64,000 bases of DNA from Saccoglossus kowalevskii (taxonomy: Eukaryota; Hemichordata; Enteropneusta; Harrimaniidae): the NCBI RefSeq assembly GCF_000003605.2, contig NW_003119430.1, positions 28,992 through 92,991 on the forward strand. The letters run 5' to 3'. The position numbers were made by a program, and so were the translations under genes. The first letter of the stretch is position 1. Each line of letters begins with the position of its first letter. This document shows positions 48,720 through 63,200 of the stretch, one piece after another. The notes under the pieces are model-generated. The model was not told the origin of the DNA, did no database searches, and was given only the letters and a program-made list of their open reading frames with translations.

Positions 48720-51700
48720 AAGGTGTATGAATTAAGAACCCGATGTTGTTTACGTTGAACTCATTACCATTCTGCAACCTATAAAGATATTTTGTATCGT
48801 GTAACTGGCGTCGGCAATCCCATCAATTAAAACTATACAGTAGAAGTAGGAGAAAGAATAGGACAAACACTGGTACATGTCCAATATGGCGACTGACTGT
48901 TTCATATATGCATTCAATTCTTCAACCTGAATCTCTCGCTACCTGTTTTTTGGTTATAACATAGTTCATTGTTGCATTCATAACACATGGGCATGTCAAA
49001 TTTGAATTCACAGATTCAACTAACGATGTCAGAAACTAACCATTTCAGCATTACGAGTATAAGTAAGACAAAGCATATTTTCAGGACGAATGAATGATGA
49101 GGTCCAGCGTCAGAAGAGAAAACGTATTATGAATGTTACTCGGTTGACGCTACTCTGTAAAAGCATTAAGGGATGGAATTCCCTGGAAGATTAATGTTTT
49201 ATGGGTCTCATACTGACATATGTACAGTTCAAAAAACATTCTATAATTGATTAGAGTAAATTTATAGATTTTTTTATATATAATTTGTTTCCATATAATT
49301 TTAAAAGATGTTTAATTCGACAAAGGTATACGCACGTGAGAATTTACGCATGTGAGAGGAGAGGGGTTCTACGAGAGCTATCTATCAAGGAATAAACGTT
49401 ATTAAACGTTATAGCGTTTTCTACGAGCGATACGTCGCTGGCATCATTCGTTGTCGATTTGGATTAAGTATTTTTTTATGTAACCTGTAAATACAGCTTT
49501 AACAAGAAAACATAAGTTGGCAAATAAATAATAATACAATTTATCAGTTTGAAAACTGAAAATTAATTATTTGCGGGGGGTGGTTATCTGATAACGACAA
49601 CATCGTGTAATGCATGCAAGCCGAAAAACTCTAACAAATGATGACCCCTGTGCCATTCAATCTCACAAGTTGACGTACTGCCGTCAGCAAGTTTGAACTT
49701 TTCGACAGATATATAGACATACTATATTCAGTGGGACAAGTTGCTAGGTGCCTGTTGATCTGCATGGCCTTAGAAATCGAAGGTCAATCGAGAGTCAGTT
49801 AATGTCTGGGGAGAAAGTTTTTAGTTGTGACAAATTACAATCTCCAAAACATAATTGTAACCCTTTAAAACTAAGACTTCAAATCACATATACAAACAAT
49901 TCACGACACTTGTTCTTACTTGTATGTGCATGCAATCGCAAAATCACGCAGAAAATATCATGTCAGCTGTCATCTCCAATAAGCTCCATCTGACCGGTTC
50001 TACAGTGCTGGATATGTAAAATACTACTAATACTAATTTATGCTCTACTACTATGCTCTACTATGTTCTTTACATGTCTTCAAATACATGTCTACTCATT
50101 ACTCAGTAGCTAGATACATTATTAAAATTAAATATGTATAATAATTCATTTTGGTTTATGAATATGGATGGATGTTTGACACCAACGATCTCGTTTTATT
50201 TGATTGCCTACAAAAATATGAACTAACAGTAAACCTCTCTAAAACACAACAATGAGTTTAACGACTCTCAGTGATTAAACATGATTACACTGCTAATGAA
50301 TATAGTACTCTCAACAAAGTCACTGATTTAATAAATATCATTAAGAATATTATGAGCGTTAACAAATTATTGTACGACATATTTTATATCGGATTATCAA
50401 TAATTGGATCATCTCACCGAGGTGCCATCAAATCTCTATTTTTACTATTGTACTTTTGTATATGTAGTTACGAATGAATATACAATTTCAATTTCATGCC
50501 AATCATTCATTGTGAACAGAATGGTACTGTTTAAATTTGGGTCTACAGATTGTAATAGGAGAATTGTTACTGTCATGGTTACGGGTTTTCAGAGTATATT
50601 CAATGAATCGTTAGTGTGATGATTACAGGTCTTCAGAATGTATCAATCATTTTAGTGTTATTATAATGTGTCTTACTTTCCCTGTAAATTAACACAGTAT
50701 TCTACCAATAAATGTGTAGACTTGGTCCTATTGACTCTTGATTTGTACAGTCTTTTCATAAATCGGTTGATTCTTCCATGTACCACCCAAATTGTACATT
50801 TATCCAATCAAATTATATCAAAACGTCACTTTGGTAGATAATATGATTTAACATGTTTGATTCATGCATTCCATGGAGTTATGGAGTTGAATGATGTGCA
50901 TGCATATGTGATGTGTTATCATATTTATAATTTGCAGTGCAGACACACTTTATATTTTGTTCTACTGTTCACCGATAAGTTCATATACTTCATATTCCAT
51001 CCAGACTGTAGAAGTTTGTATCATGTCGACCCAATAATACAAATTATTGTCTTTTCCTATTTAAATTAATATGAATAATTGAATAATAATGCCGTGTGCA
51101 ACATAATTTGAACTTGGCAACTAAATTTATTATAAAAAATGCAACTAATCCTCTGTAATCGGAAGGGTGTTTAATGAAAACTGAACATCAAACACGAAGG
51201 AACTTTCAAATGTTTATTCAGAGTAGTTAGACGTCTGAGGTCAGGACAAGTCAACGTATATTAACATTTTTGACATACAACAAATATTGATGATGTATAC
51301 ACAAATGCATAACGTAATCTGATGTGCAAATGTATGTGTAGCTTGAGGTCCATAATCTATATTTATATATTAAAAATAAAGCACACACATACACACACAC
51401 ATATATTGGTCCACCAGTACGGTTATCAAGTGCGGAAATATTACATACACATCCAAATGTAATTTCTTAAAATAAATTGATTTTGAAATTATAAAAGAAT
51501 TGAACATATATTATTAAATGAACAAGATGTTTAGCTACAAAAACAAGTTGACCGGAAACATTATTGTTTGGATCATAGCATATACGATTAAATTATAACG
51601 TCTATATATATCGCATTTTCGGTTTTAATTCGCAGTGTGGCCCAATTGAGACAAGTGCCTTCAAGCATATGTTAAATTTGACTATGTCTGTAGAAGAAAA

Positions 51701-54400
51701 CATAATTATTAAATTACACAGACGATAAAGGATATTACATGTCCAGAAATACTGTTATCATATCATTTTAGTTGAAAATCAATTTAGTTCCACAATTGAA
51801 TAGTTGCCAGGAACACCCTAGCTCAAATTCAGGGACAAAGTAGCCAAGATGTATATATATAGTATACTGTAGCATATTCTTCCACTATGTTTGTTTTATC
51901 CAGGTTATATACTAAATACAGCAAATAATATGCAACTAACCTGCTTTTCAATTCAAGAACAATTTAAATTAGCTTTGGAAGTTTTTGCGCAGTGAATTGC
52001 GCGAATGTATGGAAAATAGAAAAACTCGGTGTGTTTATGAATTTTTTCACTGTTGAATCACATATACTATATCGAACGAGCAATTTTAGCGAAACCAACT
52101 TCGCACTTGAACACTAACATGTACAACACTGTGTGATATAGAACACTCTAAAATTGGTCTGTTCATGTTTGTCGATTCTTTATACAGGAATACACAATTA
52201 TATACTGGCTGTTTGATTTTAATAACCAAATATTCTTTAAAAATATGTACACGAAAACATTTTCTGGCTATTCCAGTTCTCATACTTAGTGTCTAAAAAC
52301 TAATTCGATTCAGTGTTAACAATATTCCCAATGACATACAATAAAGTCAAGTTAAGCTATATTCCGAACAAACAATTTGAAGTGGTACAATAACAAGCAC
52401 ATATAATGTTTGACGCCACAATTCTATGTTATTGACATCAATACTTAGGTTCTTCATTCTTCATCAGAACATTAACACGGATAATACTATTTGATACACG
52501 TGAATAGACTGTAGAATATCACAGTAAGTTCAATTTGAAAGGCATTCCACAATGTTGTTACAGTACAATAGCATATAATACCATTGACGTAGTAGAACAA
52601 TTATTGCATTCGGCGAATGGTTTATCTGAATCAATTGAAGCTAAATGCTTAGCAACATATACTATTTCCCAGCAAGGTTAAAACTGTATTACTGAATATG
52701 TATTGTAAGAGTTTTGTGAAACATCTGCCCCGAGCGATAACAACCTTTACAAGTCCAAGCTTAGAAAACAAGTCGAAAGTAATTGATTTGGTTCACAGTC
52801 ATGATACGATTATGGATTCAATCTTCTAGACTGAGCTTGTGATTTTGATAGAAACAGGTATACATTAAGATCAAATTCGCGGTATTCGCCGTACTCATTG
52901 TGCGTATTGGAACTACCATTAGTCATGGCCATTTTGCCAATCTTGTATGACGCAGCTGAGATTTTGACCAATTGAAGTTAACTGTTTCCGACACAGGTAC
53001 TTTTCAGAGTTGTTTTCCTCTTAAATGAATCGTCGATTACCCTAGCTATTAGTAAAAAAAGTCATTGGATTAGGCATTATGATCGATAACTGTAACAAAT
53101 GGTGCTCCGACATTATTACAGCTGGTCAATGTATCGTTAGAAGGTATTCACAAATCATACATGTCACAGTGTGCAAGTACGTAAACATAAGAACTATCTT
53201 TGTACCAGGAAGATAGCAGACTAGACATATGTATTTGGCCGTACAATCAGCATACTGCCAATTTATCCAGCTCGCGGTATTCATAATTAGACGTATCGTA
53301 AAGTAGTGAAAGCTGTGGGCAATGTTTTTCGTACTCAGCGGCCGCAACATATCTTATTCTTCTGTCGAAGAGCAGGGGATTGTCGCGGTAGGAATATAAC
53401 TAATGGGGAATCTATGAGAGATAAGCCTAGTGCTTAAGGGGCTACTCTCAATAAAAAAAAGTGTCGTATAATCTCATTTGTTACGTATTCTCGGGCTTTA
53501 GCTGTTTTGCACATTACCTTAAGAAGTATTAATGTAAGCCTAACGTGACGTAAAACTGGCAAAATGGTATTCCTTCTGTCCCGTCTTCATTATAGGTAAA
53601 ACTACGTGTTACGGATGTCTGGAACTTTCCCCTTTTCTAACCGAGCATGTATTGAACACATGATGACTGGTAATGAGGACACTAATATACATCTACTCGC
53701 CTGAAGAATATTTCCCAAGGCCGTATCTTATTACCCAAATAAGGTAGTCAATACGTCGTTTGTAGCGCATCCATGTCCAGGTAAAATTTTACTGGTATAA
53801 ACTCGACAATACAATCAGTATACTTCAGGAATTTATTTTAAACAGTGAAAGTTCAATACAAAATTGCTCAACAAAATGTTTATAAAACCAGGACGACAGC
53901 AATCACCACTCCTACTACCGCTACTACTACCATAGATTTATTATTCATTTCACATAATTATTTCAGACCTACATTGCGCTGCAATGACCGCTAATCAATA
54001 ACATATTATTCCGACCAGTACATTTCTAATACACAGTTTCGTCGGCCCTCAGAGAGCACTATAACCTTTCATTCGTCTCGATAGACAATACTCTAAGTAT
54101 ATTAACCAGTGCTATGGGGAAAGGTAAAATTATGTTTGCGCTGACAAAGATGACGAATGCGTCACATTATTTTGGATGTTGTCATTATTCGGTACAATGA
54201 AGCAAATATATTTCCCAGTGGTCGGTCAATATTCAGTTACCAAATCCCAATTTTCTTGAATATTCATCGACATTGGCAACAGTGTGCATGTGTGAATAAA
54301 ATTTGTTGAGCTTGACGTGTGTCGAAATGTTATTGACAGTAATCCACAATGTCAAGGCCGATGACTAAACATTTTAACTTTTGTGTTCGCGCTGAAAGTA
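48720..54400. other. Intergenic or intronic DNA, nothing recognised
   Basis: AT-rich with short ORFs only. A small CA-rich stretch lies at about 51386-51402. No repeat shared with the array was seen. Confidence 0.45.
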
Positions 54401-54455
54401 CTAAGCGTGGAAATACCCAAAATATTTTGCGCTTGTCAAATCGCACGCGATGTAT

Positions 54456-54463
54456 TGACGTCA
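54456..54463. promoter_or_regulatory. Perfect CRE palindrome
   Basis: TGACGTCA in a locally CpG-richer patch (CAAATCGCACGCGATG just before it). No adjoining exon was recognised, so promoter function is open. Confidence 0.3.
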
Positions 54464-54541
54464 CTACGACGTTATGACATTTGTTTGTTCTGTTTTTACG
54501 TTCTATTTAACGCATAACACGGAATCTCGCAGTGAACGGTA

Positions 54542-54577
54542 AATGGTATACTCAAAATGCGTATTGCGTATACCATT
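54542..54577. other. 10-bp hairpin
   Basis: AATGGTATAC (54542-54551) pairs perfectly with GTATACCATT (54568-54577), loop 16 nt. Confidence 0.5.
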
Positions 54578-54599
54578 CGTACGTGTTACTCAGCTAATG

Positions 54600-56170
54600 T
54601 TGCAGTAGTATGATACAATAGCTTTATTAAGCATAAATGTGTGATATTTTTGACCGCAAATATATCAAGTAGTTTGGTGTTATAACAGCGAATCATTTTA
54701 ACATTGCAAATTTGTTACAAATACGAAACAAGTATAATACGAGTGTAGTAAGATCTAAATTTCCACCAATGCATATATTGTACTTCCGCTCAATAAAATA
54801 CCCAGTGATATAATATTAGCAGTAAGCTCAAAATTCCTCAACCAGAAAGCATGGCAGACCATGCGTCGATTTATTCGAGGTGACAACACGATTAAAAGAA
54901 TGTGATATTTTAGCAGTTGTAAAGGATGAAAATGTTTGTAATAATATAACTACATTAAAGCGCCCGACAATTTAATGAAATTCTTATTGCAGAATTTCCA
55001 TGTCATTGATTTCCATGTGAAATATGTGAAAAGATAGTACTGTCGAGATATCAATATATTTTAGAAATTTTCTAACAAAAAATGTAACTCAATTTTTAGG
55101 AAATACATTTACCCGTCTAATCATATATAATCGATTTTATATTAAATATAGTCGGCAATATACACATTAGTAGTGCTACCAACTTGTGTTGCTATAGCAA
55201 CGACTAACGATATTATGAAATATATAATCATATGTATATATGTGTGTGTGTCGTGGCTCTATATATATGTACGAAGCAAAATGGCGAAGAATTATGATAA
55301 CATTTTAACGACAAATTAATTTCCGTGTAGCAGTTCTGTGAAAGTATATGGTTTCTCTTAGTTGTTGAGTTCCTTCAAATAATAACAACTAACTCCTAGT
55401 CAGAAAAGCACAATCATGATTTAATTGTTACAAAGTATAAATCGATAAAGGCAATCACTTTGTTCCTGTCGAATACTCCCTGAGGTTTAACAATACACCA
55501 CTTTTAAGAATTCTAGACACCCATGAAAGTCTTCTTCCACAATTAGTCCACTGTAGCAAAATCATTCACTATTTAACGGTAATGTTACTCAGGTAACACA
55601 TCGTATTTTTGTCTGCGCAAACTGACACTCTCAGTGTATCCAACAGTTACACTTGAACTTAAAGAATACACCACATTATATTGGTAATGAAGATATATTT
55701 TGTATTAAGGTTAAATTATAGCGGAACGCCAAAAGTATAATTGTACTGTCTCCAGTAGTGTATAAACCCAAATGTTTCGAAATTCTAAGTTCTAATCTGT
55801 GTTATATAAAACCAAAACGTACACACTCATATTTGTTAATCAATGTTATTCGACACATCCGTGGACGCTAGATTATAATATGGTCTTTCGGGGGTTTTAT
55901 TCTGTAAGTAAACTGGTAAGGCTTCTATGTCACGTAAACTCCTCAACCAAAAGTAGGATTTACACCATTATATTGAAATAATGGAATATCTGATGAATAC
56001 CGTACATTTGTAAATGATAGTAAACTTGAATATGATCACTTAAACCTCAGGGCAAACACAAAACACGCTAATACAATAATTGAATTGATAAAAACTGATA
56101 CAGGTACAAAGAAATAGACTAAAATGAATACGAAACTGAATATAGCGATCTGTATTATCATTCTATCTTC
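54600..56170. other. Intergenic or intronic DNA, nothing recognised
   Basis: No supported feature beyond AT-rich chance ORFs. Confidence 0.45.
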
Positions 56171-56174
56171 AAGT

Positions 56175-56177
<3 letters not shown>

Positions 56178-56243
<66 letters not shown>
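56178..56243. repeat. (AT)n microsatellite, 66 bp
   Basis: Uninterrupted AT dinucleotide run; a likely length-polymorphic site. Confidence 0.95.
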
Positions 56244-56246
<3 letters not shown>

Positions 56247-59200
56247 TATGAATGAATATTTACCTAGAACTTAACTGTAATCGTAGACTTACTACACTAT
56301 GACAACATAAAATCAAGAATTAACCATAATTTTCCTTCCATAATTTACAGCGATATTTTAAATTAATTTCACAACGTATAAGGGGTTTATTTCCTACGCT
56401 ATTCGCTACATTAGAAGAAGACGTTGTTGTTGTTGTTGTGAATAATGTCTTAGTTGGTTTGTGAACGTTGATGGAACATACACAGAGGACTTCCCATGAG
56501 TGGCTCTACAATAAGAAATGTATTAAGTAGGGAAGTTGTGAGTCGTTGTCAACAAAATAACTGGTCCAACACTTCTGTATGTCTAGTCAATCACAGTAGA
56601 ACCATTTATGCATTCGTAATTTCGATAAGAAATATTATATATGAGAGATCATCCATTGAATATGTTTCATTTATTTTAATGCATGTCGAATTGCATTAAA
56701 TATATCGACAGTATTAAGTGTCTCAGTGCAAGTTTAAATCAAAAATAACATATCACAGTTGTGCATTTGTGGCAGATACTTGTGTTTTCCGCCTTTTGGA
56801 GACATATTATTTTCATAAACAGACCTTTATAATGCCAGTATCTCATTTAATCTTATAGGTACTCAATAGTATAATTGTATGTTCAAAAATGTTTCGCTGA
56901 TATATAAATCACACAATTTCATGATTAAAAAAACCCAAACATGTTGATTATATTCATGCCAGTGATGTCCTGAAGCTGTATGTGTATATAAAACTTATGC
57001 ATTACCTTCAGGCAAATTCGTTACCACGGTAACGATTTACAGGGTCGTTTTAATGCAATTACCATCCTTTCCAGGTTCGAATAACTCGATTATGTCAGAT
57101 AACAAGAGATGAAATCTCAACCAGCCTGCCAAAGCATAATATAACAATAAGTTTGTATTCCGTATATCACTGGCTTGCTTTGTCTTATTGAACTTGTATC
57201 ACTGCAGATGCGCCAAATTTTCGATGCTACGGTACGGAAGTACCGATAAAAAATACAAATTAAACATTTCAAAAACCCTCCTTAATTACTGTGCAATAAT
57301 GAATTCATGAAGACAATGTTCCTTTAATGTACTAACGTACTGAATGGAATGACATGTGTTCACCAACTGTGTATAACCTAATCACAATGCATCACCACGC
57401 ACAATTGCATGACACAATAAAACATGTCTCATTGAGCTCCATCGTCACGCTTATTTACCTCTTAACCCGACTGACCAAAGACTTGAAAGTAGATGTTATG
57501 ATTACGTTATCACTAGCGTGTTCACGCATGTAATTATGTGACCAACTAAGTGTGTCAGTGTTGAAGGAGTTTTTTTCAATTATCAAATCAACATTCAAAT
57601 TACGTACTGAGTTGTCTACATCTGACAGTGTTGACACTGTCAATGTGCGTCGCGTGTCTGGCTGACACGGATGAATATAGATGCCAACATAGATAGACGG
57701 TAGTTTAAAGTACTTTTTGGTGAGTATCTTACAATTCTAGTTAAACTCAACACTATGAAGTTCAATGGAAACTGATCAACGACAAAACAGTCTGCGATAA
57801 TACTACATGCCACACATACTAATACAAAACTAATAAGAGAAATATTTTCAAATGGGAACTAGAAAACCACTAAAAGGTAAATGATCTTATGTAAAAAATA
57901 TACATTTACTGTTTTATCATTTATTACATGAATTTACGATTTAACCAATTTTGTTATATAAATTTAAATTACAATATCAAAATTATTAGCGTCTACTCGT
58001 GAGCATATTTGATGTTGAAATATATATTGATCGACTCGCTGGTTAAGTTGTCAGTCAGTTACATAATTAATCATTTTACTAAACACGAAACAACTGTCTT
58101 CATTACTATACACTTGAAATGTAGTATCACACATTACCCTGACCACAGAACGACGATGGTTTATTTATGCCTATATGACGACGAGTGTATTGATTTTTGA
58201 CTATTTGAACATTGAATACATAACCCGTACACATTGTTTGAATAGGACAGCCATCATGCTTAATGCATTCGTGAATAACATTTGTAAACTAGATTCAGTT
58301 TAACCACTATGGCTTGCCATCGGTGTGACAAGGGGAGCGGGTGCGACCCAAAACGAGGATTGTTGTTGTGAATCAGCACATACCGTTGTATAGTGTGTAT
58401 TCGAAATAATGAGCAGGTGGATTACATTTAACAATTTTGATTTATTGTAAGACTTAAAATCGATGTACATCAATCCCAATGTACATTATAAGACTAATTC
58501 TTTATGTCAGCTGCTTTAAATCAAGAGAGGCTGTGTTAGTAAATATTGATTGAATAAATTTGCATATTCATATAATCACTCATTATTTGACCTTTAGTGA
58601 AGGTGCGATTTATTGCCAAGGGATTAGGATATGTGGGATGTGTGGTGGCCTGGTGAGATATATTGGACAACGTCCACAACAAATAAAGATATTCCTAAGA
58701 AAGTGAAAATGTTCAACATACTGATCGAAAACTAATAAGGTAAACTCACCAAACCCAGGGCAAATATGTAATAGACAAACGATTGCAGTGCAATGCAGCA
58801 TCAAAGAAATATATGGATATATGTATGGGTCTTAAGCAATACAAAAACAACTGATTCTCATGCCATCTAATCCGTACAAAATTTATTTATATAAAATTAA
58901 TTTCAGTGCAGAATTGAAAATATACAATTATAAGGTAATTAAATTGTGCAATATTATTTTTGTTTTGGGAATTACAAAACTATCGTACTTGGTACTAGTA
59001 TATTAAAAATAAAAAACATCAACGAACATCATTCAATAATGTCTGAGTACGTGTAAAATAAAAATATCCGAATGGTCTTATATCGTTGATAAAGTGGCGT
59101 TGTCCAAATATGGAATGTTATTTGTACATTGCTTCTCATATTTCATATAATTTACCCACATTATGAGCAATGAAGTACACACAGTTTCATCAATTATAAT

Positions 59201-60100
59201 TAATCATCTTTCACAACAATTATTTACTTGCGTTGTTCAGTCGCCACACTATATTGAAATTTAGAAAATAACTTTGCGTGGAGAACACGTGTATAAAATA
59301 TGTCTTAGGCGCTATGAGATAAAATGCTATACAACAGATAACACTGTAACACGAATTCCATTAAACCATTTGTAGTATTGCATATACTGTGCGACAATGG
59401 AATGAAAGTGTGTAAATTACAGACAAACCTTGGCCTACACTGTATCTCCATATCCCGTCTATAGTTATAAAGTCACATCCTATTCTGGCTAGTAAAAGCT
59501 CAGATGATAATTGTAATGAGGCCCGACTTATAACTGAAAAGGATAATTGTAATTCAAAGCATGCGCCGAGTAATTCGTTATTATAAAAGTACTTAGAATT
59601 GTTATTACCACAAATATGAAATATGAAAATTAGAAAAACTGAAAGAAATACAATCGTGCCTTATCTGTAATAGTCGTCCACTCGTCACCCATTTGTCCTG
59701 TGCATGGAACAGCAGTTCACAGTCAGCTATGTAATACTATAATATGGTAACAACAATCAAGTACTCTGAAAAGAAGCATTAAACTCAACAAAATGGTTCC
59801 ATATCATTTATTTCCATAATCACGTTTTCACTAAAATCATAAATGATTCAGAACGGCATTTCAATCACAGCGTGAAGGAATACTGCATATACTATTATTC
59901 ACTAAGTACATTCGTGATATTTTCCCTGCAGCTTTACCAGCGAACAATACATTTTTCAGCATCAGATTCGAGCTTATCATTGAGTCCAAAATTAGGTATA
60001 TCTTCTAAATTCGAAGATAGTACGGAATTGTGTCTCGAAAATCACTATGGATACTATTTGATGTTGTTTTTGTTACTATACTTTACAGGCAACACAGCTT
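56244..60100. other. Intergenic DNA, nothing recognised
   Basis: Contains a (GTT)n run at about 56424-56438. Minus-strand ORF 57643-57455 (62 codons) has mixed polar composition, but no signal or splice evidence supports it. Confidence 0.45.
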
Positions 60101-60121
60101 AACTCTTCATATTCAGCCAAA

Positions 60122-60168
60122 CCAATCACATCGGTTTGTCGTCGTTGCTATGGTTACCGGCTTTATAT
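60122..60168 (+). promoter_or_regulatory. Candidate promoter: CCAAT, X-box, TATA
   Basis: CCAAT (60122-60126), a perfect X-box GTTGCTATGGTTAC (60144-60157; complement GTAACCATAGCAAC fits GTNRCC-N2-RGYAAC), and TTTATAT (60162-60168), all within 47 bp. RFX-bound X-boxes mark ciliary and some immune genes in animals. The next 75 bp end in a consensus donor, so this looks like a gene start on the plus strand. Confidence 0.4.
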
Positions 60169-60189
60169 CTTCCGTACCTGTTTGCAGAC

Positions 60190-60241
60190 GTTCATTTGTA
60201 GTGACTCAGACGGACAAGTGATACTCGGGCAATCTTTCAAA
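60190..60241 (+). other. Predicted 5' untranslated first exon
   Basis: Starts about 25-30 bp below the TATA-like box and ends at TTTCAAA/GTAAGTACT, a consensus donor (GT 60242-60243). No ATG-led ORF; the coding exons would lie further right, probably beyond the window. Confidence 0.35.
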
Positions 60242-60249
60242 GTAAGTAC

Positions 60250-63200
60250 TAATACGATGACGGTATTTTATCTTACACTGACGTCGTTTTAATATACGAT
60301 TCTACAATTATGATCATTTTATAAAATAATTGATATTATAGGCGAATTATTTGAAAAATTTGTGCATGGTATCGTCCAAGTTTTGCAGAATTGTTGGTTA
60401 TATTGCAATTGAACGCCGTGTATATCTGCTCCATGTTTTAGTTTTCTCATAATAGACATTTTTGTCCAAGTACACATTGGCAAAGCCAGCAATTCACAGG
60501 GTGGTATAAAGTCTCGTGTGATTAATGTAATGGCATTTTTTTTGTATAAACTTAGTGCTTACATAATGCTGTGCGTGTTCATGTTATGATTTACTACTAT
60601 AGAATTTAATAATTGCTATAATAACTTGACAACTGACGCCGTTTTTTATTCAATCATGGTTCACTATTGCACGTTATGTTTCGAGATTTGAAATGATTAT
60701 GAAAAATCATTTTATTATTAGTTTATAGTCTAATTAGTCTAATTAGAACATCGAAATACAATTAGTTTATTTTTATTTGAAGTCAGTTGATAACGATTAG
60801 TATTTAATGAACATGTTTTCCTAATAAATTTAACTTTACGATGTCAATTGCAATTTTAATATCGGCTATCTTGTGAAATTTCCAAGAAAGTGCATTTTGC
60901 ATGAATATAGAAAGATAAGTGTGTGTCTGAATTCCGCGATGTACGTTTAGTTGCAATTATTCAACTTGTTTTTGCGTGTGCATTATTGATCAAAAATGCG
61001 CGTTTCCAATACAGGGTGAATACAAGAACCGATAATATCAAGTTATTAAATACTGCTTATGGCATTGTAAGACTGTTAAAGTCATGGTATTTTCAATGAA
61101 AGTATTTTTATTACAAAATCGAAATTATGTGAAAAACATGCAGACCACTGAATGGAAGCATGATATCACTACTTTCGTAGGTGGGTTATATAATCAGCTG
61201 ATAGTGACAAAACTATGACCACACTAAGCCAATTATTGGGAAATTGCTTATTGCGTTTGAAATACAATACTATACATACACCACCGATATGCAATTATTG
61301 CTTGTATGCGTTTCAAAGAACAGACTGGTAAATTGAGCGCCACGGGTGATCTCTTCCGTTTAGTTTCGAAAAATGATTTGTGTGTGTGTGTGTCACTCAT
61401 TCATGTGACAACAGCACTGTAAAATATGGAGATTATTGCTTGATGCACGTGAAATGGGAATACAATCGCCACAAGTGTCAACAGTAATGTTTGACATTAA
61501 CCACGGATTTGTCCTTGAGATGCATCTGAGAAAAGACACATGCATGATGACACTTGCAAATACACCGAACAACGTCAAGCACGTCTCTTAAGATCGAAGT
61601 GTATTGACCCGCAAGTGCATCTTAGACTTAAGTATAATGGTCCTTTTGCTAGATAGAGAACATTTGCCTACTTTATATTCCTAGCGTTATTGATAGTGTG
61701 TGACAGCATGATTTACAAGTGAATGTCAATGCCGTGACCCGATATAGCTTAGGAATTTAACGCCCTGTCAAAGTCGCGGAGAATGATTTGTTTCTTCCAA
61801 TTTTTGAACAACGCCGTAGATCTTGAAAGTATATAGAATCATCAGAGGAAACGATATATATGCGAAACGTGTTTAGGTTCATATTTCTTTCGTGTTTTGT
61901 ATTTAATACATTTACTTTCAGTTGAATATTTTAGTGAAACAGACAAATTGCAACAAGCCCAGCGCCAGTAGTATATTATTCCAATATTATTTTGTTTTAA
62001 ACCTCTACATAAGTAAACCACGACTGTGTAAAAAAATGATAAATCTAATCAAGATAGCGTAATTATATCTTGTTCACAAATACGGTATATACTTCGTCAA
62101 CGCCTGGTAACAACGTGTTTGAATCAAATATATATGAACAAAAATAACGAAGTCGGCTATATATAAGTCAGAATCATAACAGGCATAACGACAACATAAT
62201 TGTGTCATAGATTAGTTCATTTAAGTGGCAAATCGTACAAAAGTACATGTGTGTCTTAAATTGAAACGTAGAAACATGCGATAGGCGTCGCCGTGTCTCG
62301 AACGCTCATTCGTATGAGAATGACAACGCAAAGAAATTGGTCTGCTACTTGGAGTTTATGTACAATTGGCACATGTGTCGCACATGGTATATTGTTTCAA
62401 TTGTTCATCGATAAGCTACGTAAAATAATAAAACAATATATATATATATATTAATATGAAAATAAATAACATAATATATACATTATGAAATCACAAATAG
62501 GCGATTGCGCCCAGAAGTAATTTGTTGCACTGCTAAACAGTGATTGTAAACCTACAAGACCGTTCGCCGTATTTCCATTGATGTAGGCGTTGAAGTGGTG
62601 CACATTAATTATCATAAGGTTGTATTAAGGGTGCCGAATAATGTTCAATATTATTATTCCCACGTATATCACAGTGTGCTAAAATACACATTTGGCGATT
62701 AGTATATGTGTATCAGAAACATTATAATAGGAGGACATACACATCGCTAATCGTGTATTTCACTGTCAAGGTATAATTGGCTGTTTTTTCACTATATATC
62801 TAATTGGATTCGGAAGCCAATATTTATACTGGATGTCTTGACATTCAAACTGATGACAAATAATGAACTCACATATACGTGTAATTTCTACGCAAGAGTG
62901 AAATATTAGTGCACTCCTACGGAGTAGCTACCCACACTTAGAAATGGTTTTCAGTATGTTTTTATATCAATCAAATTGAGTAAAATCCTTAAAATATCAA
63001 TAAATACAAATCATAGTTTCATTCGATCAACACCAATAATTTTTTCCAAAATGTTTTAATTGTAAAATTATTAATTACAAATGGTGCATATATTTTCATT
63101 ACGTCATTATTATGTCACGCCAGATATACGAGAATGATAAATTTATATTGCACTATATTAATGCCGAGTAATATGTTCAGTAATTAGAATGAACGCAATT

